From contig JBDNBY010000036.1 of the NCBI GenBank assembly GCA_039767595.1, positions 1-26,614 on the forward strand: a stretch of 26,614 nt of DNA, written 5' to 3'. The notes below the pieces were generated by a model, which saw only the letters and a program-made list of their open reading frames with translations, had not been told where the DNA came from and did not search any database. The stretch is from JBDNBY01 sp039767595. GTDB taxonomy: Bacteria; Pseudomonadota; Alphaproteobacteria; Rhodobacterales; Rhodobacteraceae. A program made the position numbers and the translations under genes. Shown piece by piece: positions 15,598 through 23,859 of the stretch (position 1 is the first letter of the stretch; each line of letters starts with the position of its first letter).

Positions 15598-16183
15598 CGC
15601 AGCCCTTATAGATAGTCTCAGCCGCTCTGGCACGATCACCGCAGACGTGCCAGAGCTGTTTGAACAATCTGCGACTGGCTTTCGGCCCGCGGCCGTTATG
15701 ATCTTGCTGGTGCGGCGTGGGGATCAAGACCACATCTTACTCACAAAACGGCGCGCCCATATGCGCACCCATGCGGGGCAAATCGCCTTCCCAGGCGGAA
15801 GTTTGGACCCCGAGGATGCCAGCCCAGTGCATGCCGCCTTGCGCGAAACCGATGAAGAAGTGGGCATCACGCCCCACGATATTTCGATTTTAGGCACGCT
15901 TGCACCGCATTACACGATCACAAATTTCCACGTGACCCCAGTTGTGGGGCGGCTGACCGGCGCCTTTGCCCCCGTTCAACAAGAGGAAGAGGTTGATGTC
16001 GTCTTTACTGCGCCTATCAGTCACCTTTTGGATCTTGACCGGTTTATCGAGCATCGTCGATTTTTCAAAAATAAAGAGCGCAGCTACCTCTCGGTGCCGT
16101 ATGGCCCATTTTACGTTTGGGGTGCGACGGCGCGGATGTTGCATTCCTTTGCTCAGCTGATCAAAGAGGCGCCTCATGCATAA
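15578..16183 (+). CDS. CoA pyrophosphatase-type Nudix hydrolase
   Basis: Nudix enzyme of the NudL/YeaB type, which cleaves CoA or its derivatives to 3',5'-ADP and phosphopantetheine. The CoA-type signature LLTKRRAHMRTHAGQIAFPGG is recognisable (written here as LLTKRR...HAGQIAFPGG), followed by a Nudix box with the two extra residues usual in this group, ending ALRETDEEVGI. The ATG at 15578 (201 residues) overlaps hslO by 20 bases; ATG 15587 is possible. The stop overlaps the start of the CCA-adding enzyme by eight bases. The pairing of this Nudix gene with a CCA-adding enzyme is common in Rhodobacteraceae. Confidence 0.9.
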   Translation: MSPMLNDAALIDSLSRSGTITADVPELFEQSATGFRPAAVMILLVRRGDQDHILLTKRRAHMRTHAGQIAFPGGSLDPEDASPVHAALRETDEEVGITPHDISILGTLAPHYTITNFHVTPVVGRLTGAFAPVQQEEEVDVVFTAPISHLLDLDRFIEHRRFFKNKERSYLSVPYGPFYVWGATARMLHSFAQLIKEAPHA

Positions 16184-17336
16184 AGACTTGCCCATATGGA
16201 TGTCATGGCCATCGGTGCGCCGGCTCTTTGATGTCTTTTCAAAAGAAAACACGCCGCTGTTTGCAGTGGGCGGATCGGTGCGGGATGCAATTTTGGGGCT
16301 TGGCCCAAAGGATGTCGATTTTGCCACGGCGGCCGCGCCCGATCAGACGATCGCCATTTTACAAACCGCTGGCATTCGTGCGGTGCCGACGGGGATTGAT
16401 CATGGCACTGTCACGGCTGTGATCGATGGCATGTCCCATGAAATCACAACCTTTCGCGCTGATATAGAGACAGATGGCCGACATGCGACCGTTGTCTTTA
16501 CGAAAGATCGTCAAATAGACGCCTTGCGCCGCGATTTCACGATGAACGCCCTTTATATGGGCTCAGACGGGCAGATCTATGATGATGCGGGCGGCATTGA
16601 GGATGCACAGGCCGGCCGCCTGCGGTTCATCGGCGATCCATCGGCGCGCCTTGCCGAAGATTATCTGCGCATGTTGCGATTTTTTAGATTCAGCGCGCGT
16701 TTTTCCAAAACTGCGCCAGATGCCGCCGCACTAGAGGCGATTGCGCAGGCGGCACAGGGATTGGCGCGTGTCTCAGCCGAACGGATTGGCAGCGAGATTG
16801 TTCAACTCTTCGAGACAGCGGCGCCTCTATCTGCGGTGCAGTTGATGCAAGATGCGGGCGTTGCGGCTGTCATTTTTGACCAAACGGATATCGCGCGGCT
16901 GACCCGCGCGATTGCACTGGAGCGGGTTTTAGATCGTCCGCCGCATGCGATGATGCGTTTGGCCGTATATTCACAGGATCACCTGAAGGATCGCTTGCGC
17001 CTCTCGAATGCGCAGGCCAAAGAGATTGAGGCAATCCAAAACCTGCGCACTGCGCCTGTTGCTCCCGTTGAATTGGGCCACGACTGGCCCGCGCCGCTGT
17101 CAGGCGACGGCCTCATCGCTATGCGCGCGTTTGAAGATCGCGACGTGAGTGATCAAGATCTTCTTGATCTTAAGTTTGGACAGGATAGCTCTTGCCCCAT
17201 CACAGCGAAGGATTTCGCAGGATTTTATCAAGGGCCCGCGCTGGGCGCTGCATTGAAAAAGGCAAAGAGATTATGGCTTCAGTCCAAGGGAACGATGAGC
17301 ATCGACACCATTCGAGAGCGTTTGCATCACGACTGA
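16176..17336 (+). CDS. cca: CCA tRNA nucleotidyltransferase (class II polymerase beta-like)
   Basis: Adds or repairs the 3' CCA of tRNAs. The catalytic head holds GGSVRD (32-37) and the metal-binding D46-V-D48, followed by the second conserved stretch RRDFTMNALY and the amino-acid template region ending in EDYLRMLRFFRFSARF. The 386-residue length is usual. The ATG overlaps the preceding gene by eight bases, and the 3' end overlaps the next gene by 64 bases. Whether it adds all three bases or only part cannot be told from sequence alone, but a single gene normally does all in this group. Confidence 0.95.
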   Translation: MHKDLPIWMSWPSVRRLFDVFSKENTPLFAVGGSVRDAILGLGPKDVDFATAAAPDQTIAILQTAGIRAVPTGIDHGTVTAVIDGMSHEITTFRADIETDGRHATVVFTKDRQIDALRRDFTMNALYMGSDGQIYDDAGGIEDAQAGRLRFIGDPSARLAEDYLRMLRFFRFSARFSKTAPDAAALEAIAQAAQGLARVSAERIGSEIVQLFETAAPLSAVQLMQDAGVAAVIFDQTDIARLTRAIALERVLDRPPHAMMRLAVYSQDHLKDRLRLSNAQAKEIEAIQNLRTAPVAPVELGHDWPAPLSGDGLIAMRAFEDRDVSDQDLLDLKFGQDSSCPITAKDFAGFYQGPALGAALKKAKRLWLQSKGTMSIDTIRERLHHD

Positions 17337-19171
17337 TCGATCCGCTGCGCGTTGATCCCTTTGCCAAGGCAGAGGGGAAACCACCCTCTACACCGGTGGC
17401 CTTTTTCTTTTGGACATTGCGCGGCGCCTATCCGATGATGATCCTCGCGTCGATCCTATCCCTCTTGGTCGGGATATCAGAGCCGTTTGGCGCCTATATC
17501 CTCGGGCAAATCATCGAAACGCTGCAAGTGTCCCTCGTCACGGGCGATTATAGTGCCGTCAGCGCGATGATTGTGATCTGGGTGGTTGGCTATTTTCTAG
17601 TGGTACGGCCGGTGCTGGTGGCGGGGAACATGTGGTTCACCTCTCGCGAATTGGTGCCCAGTATTCAGCCGCTTGTCATCTCTCGTCTTAATCGTTGGAT
17701 GTTGGGGCTATCGCTAGATTATTTTGAGAATGATTTCGCAGGGCGGCTTGCCCAAAAACAAGTGCAAACTGCCCGCGCGGTGACCGACCTTGTGTCTGAA
17801 ATCGTTAATACGGCTGTGTATGCCTTGGCGACCGTGATGGGGACAGCAGTTCTACTCATTCTGATTGATCCGATATTGATTGCGTTTTTGGCAACTTGGA
17901 TGATCCTGTATGGATTTGTGTTGCGGTATTTTATGCCGCGCATCCGCACGAGATCAAAGGCGCGCGCCGGAGCACGGGCGGCGGTCTCGGGGCAAGTGGT
18001 GGATGCGATCACCAATATCAAAACCGTCAAAACCTATGCCCAAGATGGGTATGAGGATGCCGAAACGCGTCATGCCCTTAGCCGATTTCGCGACAGAGCG
18101 CAGGATTTCGGCGCGACCTCTGCGTTATTCCGACTCGTCCTTGTGTCTGTGTCGGGTCTATTGCCGGTCTCGTTGATCGCGATGATTTCCTACCTAGTGT
18201 CCCAAGGCCAAGCGAGCATTGGCGATTTAACCGCGGCGGGCGCCATTTCCCTGAGGCTGGCCCAGATGGTCGGCTGGGTGAGCCAAGTGATCATGGCCAT
18301 GTTTTCAAATATTGGCGAAATCGAAGACGGAGCGCAAACGCTCTGCCGTGATGTGCGACTGGCGCTGCCCAAATCACCGCAAGTGTCCTTTGCGGCGGGG
18401 CCCATTGTGCTGCGCGATGTGGAATTCTCGTATGGGGGGCGTGCCTCCAAACTGGGGCCGATGTCATTGGAGATCGCTGAAAACGAAAAGCTGGGCATCG
18501 TCGGCGCCTCGGGGGCCGGTAAGACGACGTTCATTTCCTTGTTGATGCGGCTATATGATTTGGAAAAGGGGGTCATCTCGATCGGGGCGCGCGATATCTC
18601 TCATATGGATGAGAGGGCGCTGCGGCAAAACATTGCGCTTGTGGCACAAGACATTTCCCTATTTTCACGCTCTGCCCTCGATAACATTCGGTATGCGCGC
18701 CCTGACGCCACGATTGAAGAGGTCGAGGATGCTTTGCGCCGCGCCTCGGCCTATGAGTTTGTGATGAGCCTAAAGGATCAACAAGGCCGCGAAGGGCTTG
18801 ATGCGCATTTGGGTGAGCGCGGCGTGCGTCTATCGGGCGGTCAACGGCAGCGGATCTCGATTGCACGGGCGATTTTAAAAGATGCTCCCATTTTGATTTT
18901 GGATGAGGCAACCTCGGCGCTTGATAGTGAAATTGAGCAGAAAATCCAATTAAGTTTGGATCACCTCATGCAGGGGCGCACTGTCTTGGCGATTGCCCAT
19001 CGTCTATCGACGCTGTCGAGCATGGATCGCATCATTGTGTTGGATCAAGGCCAATTGCGCGAGAGCGGGACGCATGACAGCTTGCTCACGGACAATGGGA
19101 TTTACGCAAACTATTGGCAACGCCAGTCAGGTGGGTTTATTAGGGCCGATAAAAAGCGTTGGGAATTGTGA
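17273..19171 (+). CDS. ABC exporter with fused membrane and ATPase domains
   Basis: Type IV (MsbA-like) half-transporter of 632 residues. The N-terminal domain carries about six membrane helices (from AFFFWTLRGAYPMMILAS on). The ATPase domain has Walker A GASGAGKTT (411-419), signature LSGGQRQR (520-527), Walker B LILDEATSAL (D544, E545) and the switch histidine in IAHRLST. The start is ATG 17273; earlier in-frame starts lie deeper in cca. The 64-base overlap with cca is long, so a start a little downstream cannot be excluded. Substrate unknown: lipid, peptide and drug export are all possible in this family. Confidence 0.9.
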   Translation: MASVQGNDEHRHHSRAFASRLIDPLRVDPFAKAEGKPPSTPVAFFFWTLRGAYPMMILASILSLLVGISEPFGAYILGQIIETLQVSLVTGDYSAVSAMIVIWVVGYFLVVRPVLVAGNMWFTSRELVPSIQPLVISRLNRWMLGLSLDYFENDFAGRLAQKQVQTARAVTDLVSEIVNTAVYALATVMGTAVLLILIDPILIAFLATWMILYGFVLRYFMPRIRTRSKARAGARAAVSGQVVDAITNIKTVKTYAQDGYEDAETRHALSRFRDRAQDFGATSALFRLVLVSVSGLLPVSLIAMISYLVSQGQASIGDLTAAGAISLRLAQMVGWVSQVIMAMFSNIGEIEDGAQTLCRDVRLALPKSPQVSFAAGPIVLRDVEFSYGGRASKLGPMSLEIAENEKLGIVGASGAGKTTFISLLMRLYDLEKGVISIGARDISHMDERALRQNIALVAQDISLFSRSALDNIRYARPDATIEEVEDALRRASAYEFVMSLKDQQGREGLDAHLGERGVRLSGGQRQRISIARAILKDAPILILDEATSALDSEIEQKIQLSLDHLMQGRTVLAIAHRLSTLSSMDRIIVLDQGQLRESGTHDSLLTDNGIYANYWQRQSGGFIRADKKRWEL

Positions 19172-19177
19172 GCCGCT

Positions 19178-20410
19178 ATGCCAGAATTTAAAATTGATCG
19201 TCTCGGCCACGGGGGGGACGGGATGGTTCTCACGCCCGAGGGCACCTTGGTTTTTGCACCGATGGCCCTTCCTACCGAAGTGATTGAGGGCACGGTTTCG
19301 GGGGATCGCGTGACGGATTTTCGCATCGTGACCCCGTCCGAGGATCGCATCAAAGCACCTTGTGCGCATTACCGGGCCTGCGGAGGCTGCAATTTAATGC
19401 ATGCCACGGAAAGTTTTGTGGCTCAGTGGAAGAGTGACCTGATCACCAGCGCGTTACGCGCCCAAGGGATCGAGGCCACGATCGAGGTCTTGCACACATC
19501 CCCGCCACGGAGCCGTCGCCGTGCAAAATTTGCCGCGACACGCACGAAGGCAGGGGCAATTGTCGGATTTAATGGTCGTGCCTCGCATGCCGTGCATGCT
19601 GTGCCCAACTGCATGCTGATCACGCCTGAATTAACGGCATTACTGCCAGTCCTCGAAGAGATCACCAAACGCTGCGCCTCACGTCGAGTGGTTTTAGAAG
19701 TGACCGTTACGCAAGTTGACGGCGGGTTTGACCTGTCGATCGTTGGTGGCGAGCCACCCAACGAGCAGACCGTAATGGAATGCGCCACATTATGCGCGCA
19801 GCATCATATTTTGCGCTGGAGCTGGAACCACGATGTTTTGATCCAAGCGGATCGCCCCAAGGTGCAGCTGGGCCGCGCATTGGCGCCCATGCCGGCGGGT
19901 GCGTTTTTGCAGGCGACCCATCATGGCCAATCCGTTCTACAAGACGCTGTTTTGTCCCATATTGGCAGCGCATCAAAGGTGGCTGATCTATTTTGCGGGA
20001 TTGGAACATTGACCTTTGCGATTGCACAACAGGCTGATGTCGATGGATTTGAATATTCGCGCGATATGATCAACGCCTTGATCGCGGGGCGAAATGCCAC
20101 TCAGTCCCTAAAGCCGATCCAAGGGTTTGCGCGGGATCTATTTAAAAACCCTGTTTTGACCCAAGAATTAAAGGTCTATGACGCTGTGGTTTTGGATCCA
20201 CCACGCGCGGGTGCCGCGTCACAAATCCGTGAGATTGCCGCCTCAGACGTGCCGATCGTGTCTTATGTCTCGTGTTCACCGCAAAGTTTTGCCAAAGATG
20301 CGGCACAGCTTATTCAAGCGGGGTATCAGATGTCATCTATTGTGGCCGTCGATCAATTCCGTTGGTCGGCCCATGTGGAATTGGCCGCTTGTTTTACAAA
20401 AGAGGTGTGA
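19178..20410 (+). CDS. Class I RNA m5U methyltransferase (RumA/TrmA-like)
   Basis: SAM-dependent methyltransferase for uridine in rRNA or tRNA. Residues 1-50 form a small TRAM-like RNA-binding domain. Cysteines C62, C68, C71 and C145 match the spacing of the iron-sulfur ligands of RumA. The SAM motif VADLFCGIGTLTFAIA, the DPPRAG motif and the catalytic nucleophile C366 in VSCSPQ are present. The gene starts six bases after the ABC transporter stop. The specific site (23S U1939, U747 or tRNA U54) cannot be assigned by eye. 410 residues, normal for the family. Confidence 0.92.
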   Translation: MPEFKIDRLGHGGDGMVLTPEGTLVFAPMALPTEVIEGTVSGDRVTDFRIVTPSEDRIKAPCAHYRACGGCNLMHATESFVAQWKSDLITSALRAQGIEATIEVLHTSPPRSRRRAKFAATRTKAGAIVGFNGRASHAVHAVPNCMLITPELTALLPVLEEITKRCASRRVVLEVTVTQVDGGFDLSIVGGEPPNEQTVMECATLCAQHHILRWSWNHDVLIQADRPKVQLGRALAPMPAGAFLQATHHGQSVLQDAVLSHIGSASKVADLFCGIGTLTFAIAQQADVDGFEYSRDMINALIAGRNATQSLKPIQGFARDLFKNPVLTQELKVYDAVVLDPPRAGAASQIREIAASDVPIVSYVSCSPQSFAKDAAQLIQAGYQMSSIVAVDQFRWSAHVELAACFTKEV

Positions 20411-20411
20411 T

Positions 20412-20891
20412 GTGACGCTGTATAAATGGTTCGCGCCGATGGCCCTCGTCTTCATTCTAGGTGGATGCTGGACTAGCGAAAAACCGATCACTGGCATTTT
20501 GGTCGAAAAATCCGAACGTAAGATGTACCTTGTCTCGGGTAACAAAGTCGCGGCGAGTTATGATATTGACCTCGGCAAAGAGCCGGTCGGACATAAGCAA
20601 TTCGAAGGGGATCTAAAAACACCTGAGGGGACCTATTATGTAGATCGCAAAAACCCGCGGTCGCAGTTTTACCTATCCTTAGGCATTTCATACCCCAACC
20701 CTCAAGACCGCGCCTTTGCCAAAGCGCGGGGGAAATCAGCGGGGGGCGATATTTTCATTCATGGCGAATCGCCCACGGATGAAGATGAAGTGCCTGATTG
20801 GACGGCTGGCTGTATCGCTGTCTCAAATGAGGAAATCAAAGAGATCTTTATGCGCGTGAAAACAGGCACGCCGATCACGATCAATCCTTAA
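20412..20891 (+). CDS. L,D-transpeptidase lipoprotein (YkuD domain)
   Basis: Envelope enzyme that forms 3-3 peptidoglycan cross-links or attaches proteins to the wall. The 159-residue protein begins at a GTG one base after the methyltransferase stop, with AGAGGTG just upstream. A signal peptide ends in the lipobox ILGGC, so it is probably lipid-anchored. The YkuD catalytic pair is H117 in FIHGE and C134 in TAGCIAVSN. The sequence is short, close to a bare catalytic domain. It converges on the CAP-domain gene with a ten-base gap and is close to a second L,D-transpeptidase at 21569. Confidence 0.88.
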   Translation: MTLYKWFAPMALVFILGGCWTSEKPITGILVEKSERKMYLVSGNKVAASYDIDLGKEPVGHKQFEGDLKTPEGTYYVDRKNPRSQFYLSLGISYPNPQDRAFAKARGKSAGGDIFIHGESPTDEDEVPDWTAGCIAVSNEEIKEIFMRVKTGTPITINP

Positions 20892-20901
20892 TCGGCGGGC
20901 G

Positions 20902-21414
20902 CTATTGACCGCGTCCCACCACGAGCATCCACCAAATCTTGCCATTTGGCTCTTGGAACCATGAAAAGCCCATTTCACTGGCTGTTTTGTCCAAAATGAT
21001 CGTGCGCGATTTAGGATCGGCGATCCATGCCGCGAGTGTTTCATTCTCGGTCTCATAGGTTTCTGAGATTGCCTCACCGATCAAGGTACCTTGGTAGCCG
21101 ACTCGCTCAAGGCGCTGCAACGGAGAAGAGCCATCAGAGCCAAAATGCCACGGCCGATTTTGCACTGCCATATCACGTGCATGAGTGGCGGCGCTGGCGT
21201 TGAGGTAGGGATTAATGGCCACAGGCGCGAGGCCAGACCGGCGGCGCAGGGCATTTATACCATCCGCCATATTGTACAAAATCCGCGCGTCATCAGATGC
21301 GGAAATACGATAAAGACGCGGCAAAGGCTTGCCGTCGCTGCCAAGTACAATGTCAGCAGGTTCAGCACAGGCGCCAAGAATCGCAACAGTGGCTAAGATG
21401 ATGTAGCGGATCAT
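20902..21414 (-). CDS. CAP-domain (SCP/PR1-like) lipoprotein
   Basis: Secreted protein of the CAP superfamily; bacterial members are linked to envelope or spore-coat roles, with activity mostly unproven. The 170-residue protein has a signal peptide with lipobox ILGAC and lipid-anchor Cys at 16. The CAP fold is suggested by LNASAATHARDMA, RPWHFGSDG (with the characteristic His), GYQGTLIGEAI and TLAAWIADPKSRTIIL. The glutamate of GEAI fits one of the usual CAP residues. It lies between two L,D-transpeptidases, convergent with the first and divergent from the second. Confidence 0.85.
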   Translation of the reverse strand: MIRYIILATVAILGACAEPADIVLGSDGKPLPRLYRISASDDARILYNMADGINALRRRSGLAPVAINPYLNASAATHARDMAVQNRPWHFGSDGSSPLQRLERVGYQGTLIGEAISETYETENETLAAWIADPKSRTIILDKTASEMGFSWFQEPNGKIWWMLVVGRGQ

Positions 21415-21508
21415 AATGTCTTTACCTTCCCTCAGTATATGAGGACTTATCGCGGAAAGGGTGACAATTCAAACGCAGTTTGCCCCAAATTCGAATTCTC
21501 ACGCGCCT

Positions 21509-21537
21509 TTGAATTGAGACTGTGTGATTTCTATCAT
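21509..21537 (+). promoter_or_regulatory. Promoter for the second L,D-transpeptidase gene
   Basis: TTGAAT (21509-21514), 17-base spacer, TATCAT (21532-21537). Transcription would begin near 21544, 25 bases before the ATG, leaving room for the AAGGAG ribosome binding site (21556-21561). Good fit to a sigma-70 promoter. Confidence 0.5.
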
Positions 21538-21568
21538 AATTCTAGCGCAACGAATAAGGAGTATTCAC

Positions 21569-22159
21569 ATGGCGAACACATTGTCACGGCGTCACATCTT
21601 GGCCGGATTGGCGGGTACAGTGGCGACCCCAGCCATTGCACAGTCTGTTGACGGTGCCGGCACAGTCGAGATTGAGGCAGAGGTCAGCCGCACCATCCGC
21701 CGTAATACATCGACCTTTCGCACGGCGGATTGGCGTGAGTATTTTTCGAATTTAAACGGCGGCGCGATCCTTGTGGATATTGAGTCTCGGGCGCTTCATT
21801 ATTGGGCATCAAATGGCCAAGATTATCGTCTATTTCCCTGCTCTGTCCCTTTGACCGAGGATCTCACACGGCGTGGCCGGACAAAAATTGTACGCAAAGT
21901 AGATGGGCCGTCGTGGCGCCCCACGCCCGCGATGAAAAAGCGTAATCCAGAGTGGCCAGATTACGTCGGACCTGGGCCGGATAATCCGCTGGGGACGCAT
22001 GCTTTGTATCTCAGTTGGACATATTACCGCATTCACGGCACGCATGACACGCGCAAAATTGGACGACGCTCGTCGAACGGCTGTGTCGGTTTGTTCAATC
22101 AACATATTGCGGAACTGTTTCAAGTGGCGAAAGTCGGTACGCAAGTGTTGCTAATTTGA
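21569..22159 (+). CDS. L,D-transpeptidase with twin-arginine-like signal
   Basis: Periplasmic YkuD-domain enzyme of 196 residues. The N-terminus LSRRHILAG followed by a hydrophobic stretch and AIAQ resembles a twin-arginine (Tat) signal peptide. The catalytic residues are H156 in RIHGTHD and C172 in SSNGCVGLFN, a standard YkuD pair. The start at 21569 is fixed by AAGGAG eight bases upstream and by the signal peptide; longer in-frame options upstream lack both. It has its own promoter candidate, so it is not simply an extension of the preceding cluster. The wall cross-linking role is inferred from family. Confidence 0.9.
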   Translation: MANTLSRRHILAGLAGTVATPAIAQSVDGAGTVEIEAEVSRTIRRNTSTFRTADWREYFSNLNGGAILVDIESRALHYWASNGQDYRLFPCSVPLTEDLTRRGRTKIVRKVDGPSWRPTPAMKKRNPEWPDYVGPGPDNPLGTHALYLSWTYYRIHGTHDTRKIGRRSSNGCVGLFNQHIAELFQVAKVGTQVLLI

Positions 22160-22292
22160 CGATTCGCCAAAAAATCCATTGTGATAGGAAAGGCGCTTGT
22201 TTTCTTCGCATACCTTTTCGGTTTTAACCGACACTGCAAGCGTACGCTAAACCAATCTTGCGATTAATTACTTAAGTTTACTGGAGGGTAAT

Positions 22293-22475
22293 ATGAAAAA
22301 ACTCGCACTCGCAGCCGTCATCGCAGCCGCAGCTTCAACATCATTCGCAGGCGGCTATTCAGCACCTGTCATGGAAGAAGTTGTTGTTGTTGAAGAAACA
22401 ACAAACGCGTCATCAGGTGGCGTTCTTGTTCCACTCGTTCTTCTTGCGATCGTAGCAGCAGCTGCTTCAAAGTAA
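22293..22475 (+). CDS. Small secreted or membrane peptide, 60 residues
   Basis: I do not know a named family, although similar small peptides seem familiar from Rhodobacteraceae. It has a signal peptide (MKKLALAAVIAAAASTSFA, cut after FA), a short acidic linker (MEEVVVVEE) with a TTNASSGG turn, and a C-terminal hydrophobic segment (VLVPLVLLAIVAAAAS) ending in Lys. A strong GGAGG ribosome binding site, a narrow set of codons (GCA, CTC, GTT, GAA) and a strong terminator 25 bases after the stop point to high expression as a single-gene transcript. Function unknown; a membrane-embedded small regulator or envelope peptide is possible. Confidence 0.8.
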   Translation: MKKLALAAVIAAAASTSFAGGYSAPVMEEVVVVEETTNASSGGVLVPLVLLAIVAAAASK

Positions 22476-22500
22476 TCTAACGATTACACGACGAATTCGG

Positions 22501-22538
22501 AAATGGCCGTCCTATCGTGGGGCGGCCATTTCTTTTTG
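22501..22538 (+). terminator. Rho-independent terminator of the small-peptide gene
   Basis: AAATGGCCG (22501-22509) pairs perfectly with CGGCCATTT (22523-22531), with a 13-base loop, followed by TCTTTTTG. The GC-rich stem and T-run make this the clearest terminator in the window. It separates the small peptide from bioM. Confidence 0.85.
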
Positions 22539-22562
22539 TCTATAATATGCTATTGCGCAGAT

Positions 22563-23267
22563 ATGACACGGATTATCCTAGACGCCGTAAGCGTCACTTT
22601 ATTGAACCGCGCAGTGATACGAGATGTCAGTGCAACCTTGTCTGAACGCCGTATTGCGGTTGTGGGTCGCAATGGCTCTGGCAAAAGCACGCTGATGCGT
22701 TCAATCACGGGGCTAATTCCATATGAGGGTCAGATCCTGTTGGGAGATAGGCCCGCCAATGGACCGCGCAAAGAGTTGCTGGGTCAAGTTGGCCTCTTGT
22801 TCCAAAACCCCGATCATCAAATTATCTTTCCAACTGTCAAAGAAGAGCTGAGTTTCGGCCTCAAAGCGTTGGGGTTGTCTAAGAGGGGGATCTCGGAACG
22901 TGTCGACCATATCCTTGCTGAATTTGGCCGATCAGATTGGCGCGAGCGGTCAGTCTCCACATTGTCAGGCGGTCAAAAACAGCTTTTGTGTTTGATGACT
23001 TTATTGGTCTTGGAGCCAAAGATTTTGATTTTGGACGAGCCGTTCACGGGCCTCGACCTGCCTGTGCGCCATGCGCTTGAACGTATTTTAGAGCGTCAAC
23101 CAACGCAAATCTTGCATGTCACCCATGACCCGCGGGATATTGAGGCCTATGACCGTGTGATTTGGATGGACGAGGGGCGCATCCTCTTGGATGGGTCACC
23201 CGATGCGGTTATTCCGGCCTATGTCACGCAGATGGAGCAGATTTCAGATGCTTTCGCTGACCGTTGA
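22563..23267 (+). CDS. bioM: Biotin ECF transporter ATPase BioM
   Basis: ATPase subunit (CbiO/EcfA type) of the BioMNY biotin importer. The 234-residue protein has Walker A GRNGSGKST (35-43), Q-loop LFQNPDHQ, signature LSGGQKQL (from 134), Walker B LILDEPFTGLD (D158, E159) and the switch His in THD. The start at ATG 22563 is preferred: an in-frame start at 22503 would put the frame through the terminator. TATAAT at 22541-22546 may be its -10, though no -35 is clear. Its last 20 bases overlap bioN. Confidence 0.92.
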   Translation: MTRIILDAVSVTLLNRAVIRDVSATLSERRIAVVGRNGSGKSTLMRSITGLIPYEGQILLGDRPANGPRKELLGQVGLLFQNPDHQIIFPTVKEELSFGLKALGLSKRGISERVDHILAEFGRSDWRERSVSTLSGGQKQLLCLMTLLVLEPKILILDEPFTGLDLPVRHALERILERQPTQILHVTHDPRDIEAYDRVIWMDEGRILLDGSPDAVIPAYVTQMEQISDAFADR

Positions 23268-23844
23268 TCTGCCCACGCCATATCATCGGTGGCGGGCTGG
23301 TGTGAAGTTGGGTGCGCTATGCGCCTCTACGATGATCCTTTATGCGATATCTCAGATCGAACTGCAGCTGATCGCGCTGGGCGGTGTGGCCGTTTTATAT
23401 GCGGTGCCATCATGGTCGTTTTTCAAATTAGTGGGTCAAGTGTTGCGGCGGCTGTGGCTGATGATCGTTCTTATTTTCGGTTATCACCTGATCTGGGGGG
23501 ATCCATATGTCGGGGCGGTTATCGTGTTGCGGCTTACCAGTGCGATTGCATTGGCCAGTTTGGTGACGTTGACGACCGCATTGCGCGATATTCAGGCCGT
23601 GCTCGATTGGCTGATGACGCCCTTGGCGCGCTTGGGCCTGCGCACATCGGCGGTGAGTTTGGCCATCGCGTTGATGATCCGATTTGTGCCGCATATCCTA
23701 TTGATGTGGGATCGGCTAAACGACAGCTGGCGGTTGCGGTCCGCACGGCGCCCATCGTGGAGGATTGTCTTTCCCATCGTTCTTGGCGTATTGGAGGACG
23801 CAGACCATGTTTCAGACGCATTGCGCGCCCGAGGCGGCATTTAA
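23248..23844 (+). CDS. bioN: Biotin ECF transporter membrane subunit BioN
   Basis: The T (EcfT-like) component linking the ATPase to the biotin-binding BioY. The 198-residue protein starts at ATG 23248 inside the end of bioM. It has four to five hydrophobic stretches (for example LIALGGVAVLYAVPSW and LWLMIVLIFGYHLIWG) and, in the C-terminal half, the charged coupling region typical of T components (NDSWRLRSARRPS and then SDALRARG, an Ala-Arg-Gly motif). Order and overlap with bioM and bioY are those of the known alphaproteobacterial tripartite transporter. Confidence 0.88.
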   Translation: MLSLTVDLPTPYHRWRAGVKLGALCASTMILYAISQIELQLIALGGVAVLYAVPSWSFFKLVGQVLRRLWLMIVLIFGYHLIWGDPYVGAVIVLRLTSAIALASLVTLTTALRDIQAVLDWLMTPLARLGLRTSAVSLAIALMIRFVPHILLMWDRLNDSWRLRSARRPSWRIVFPIVLGVLEDADHVSDALRARGGI

Positions 23845-23859
23845 AATGAGGACCCCAAG

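Noticed and set aside
20178..20411. Long N-terminal extension of the first L,D-transpeptidase
   Set aside because: It would read through the methyltransferase gene in another frame; the lipoprotein signal begins at GTG 20412.
22503..22562. Longer bioM start at 22503
   Set aside because: This frame runs through the terminator stem, and the ABC domain begins at MTRIILD (22563).
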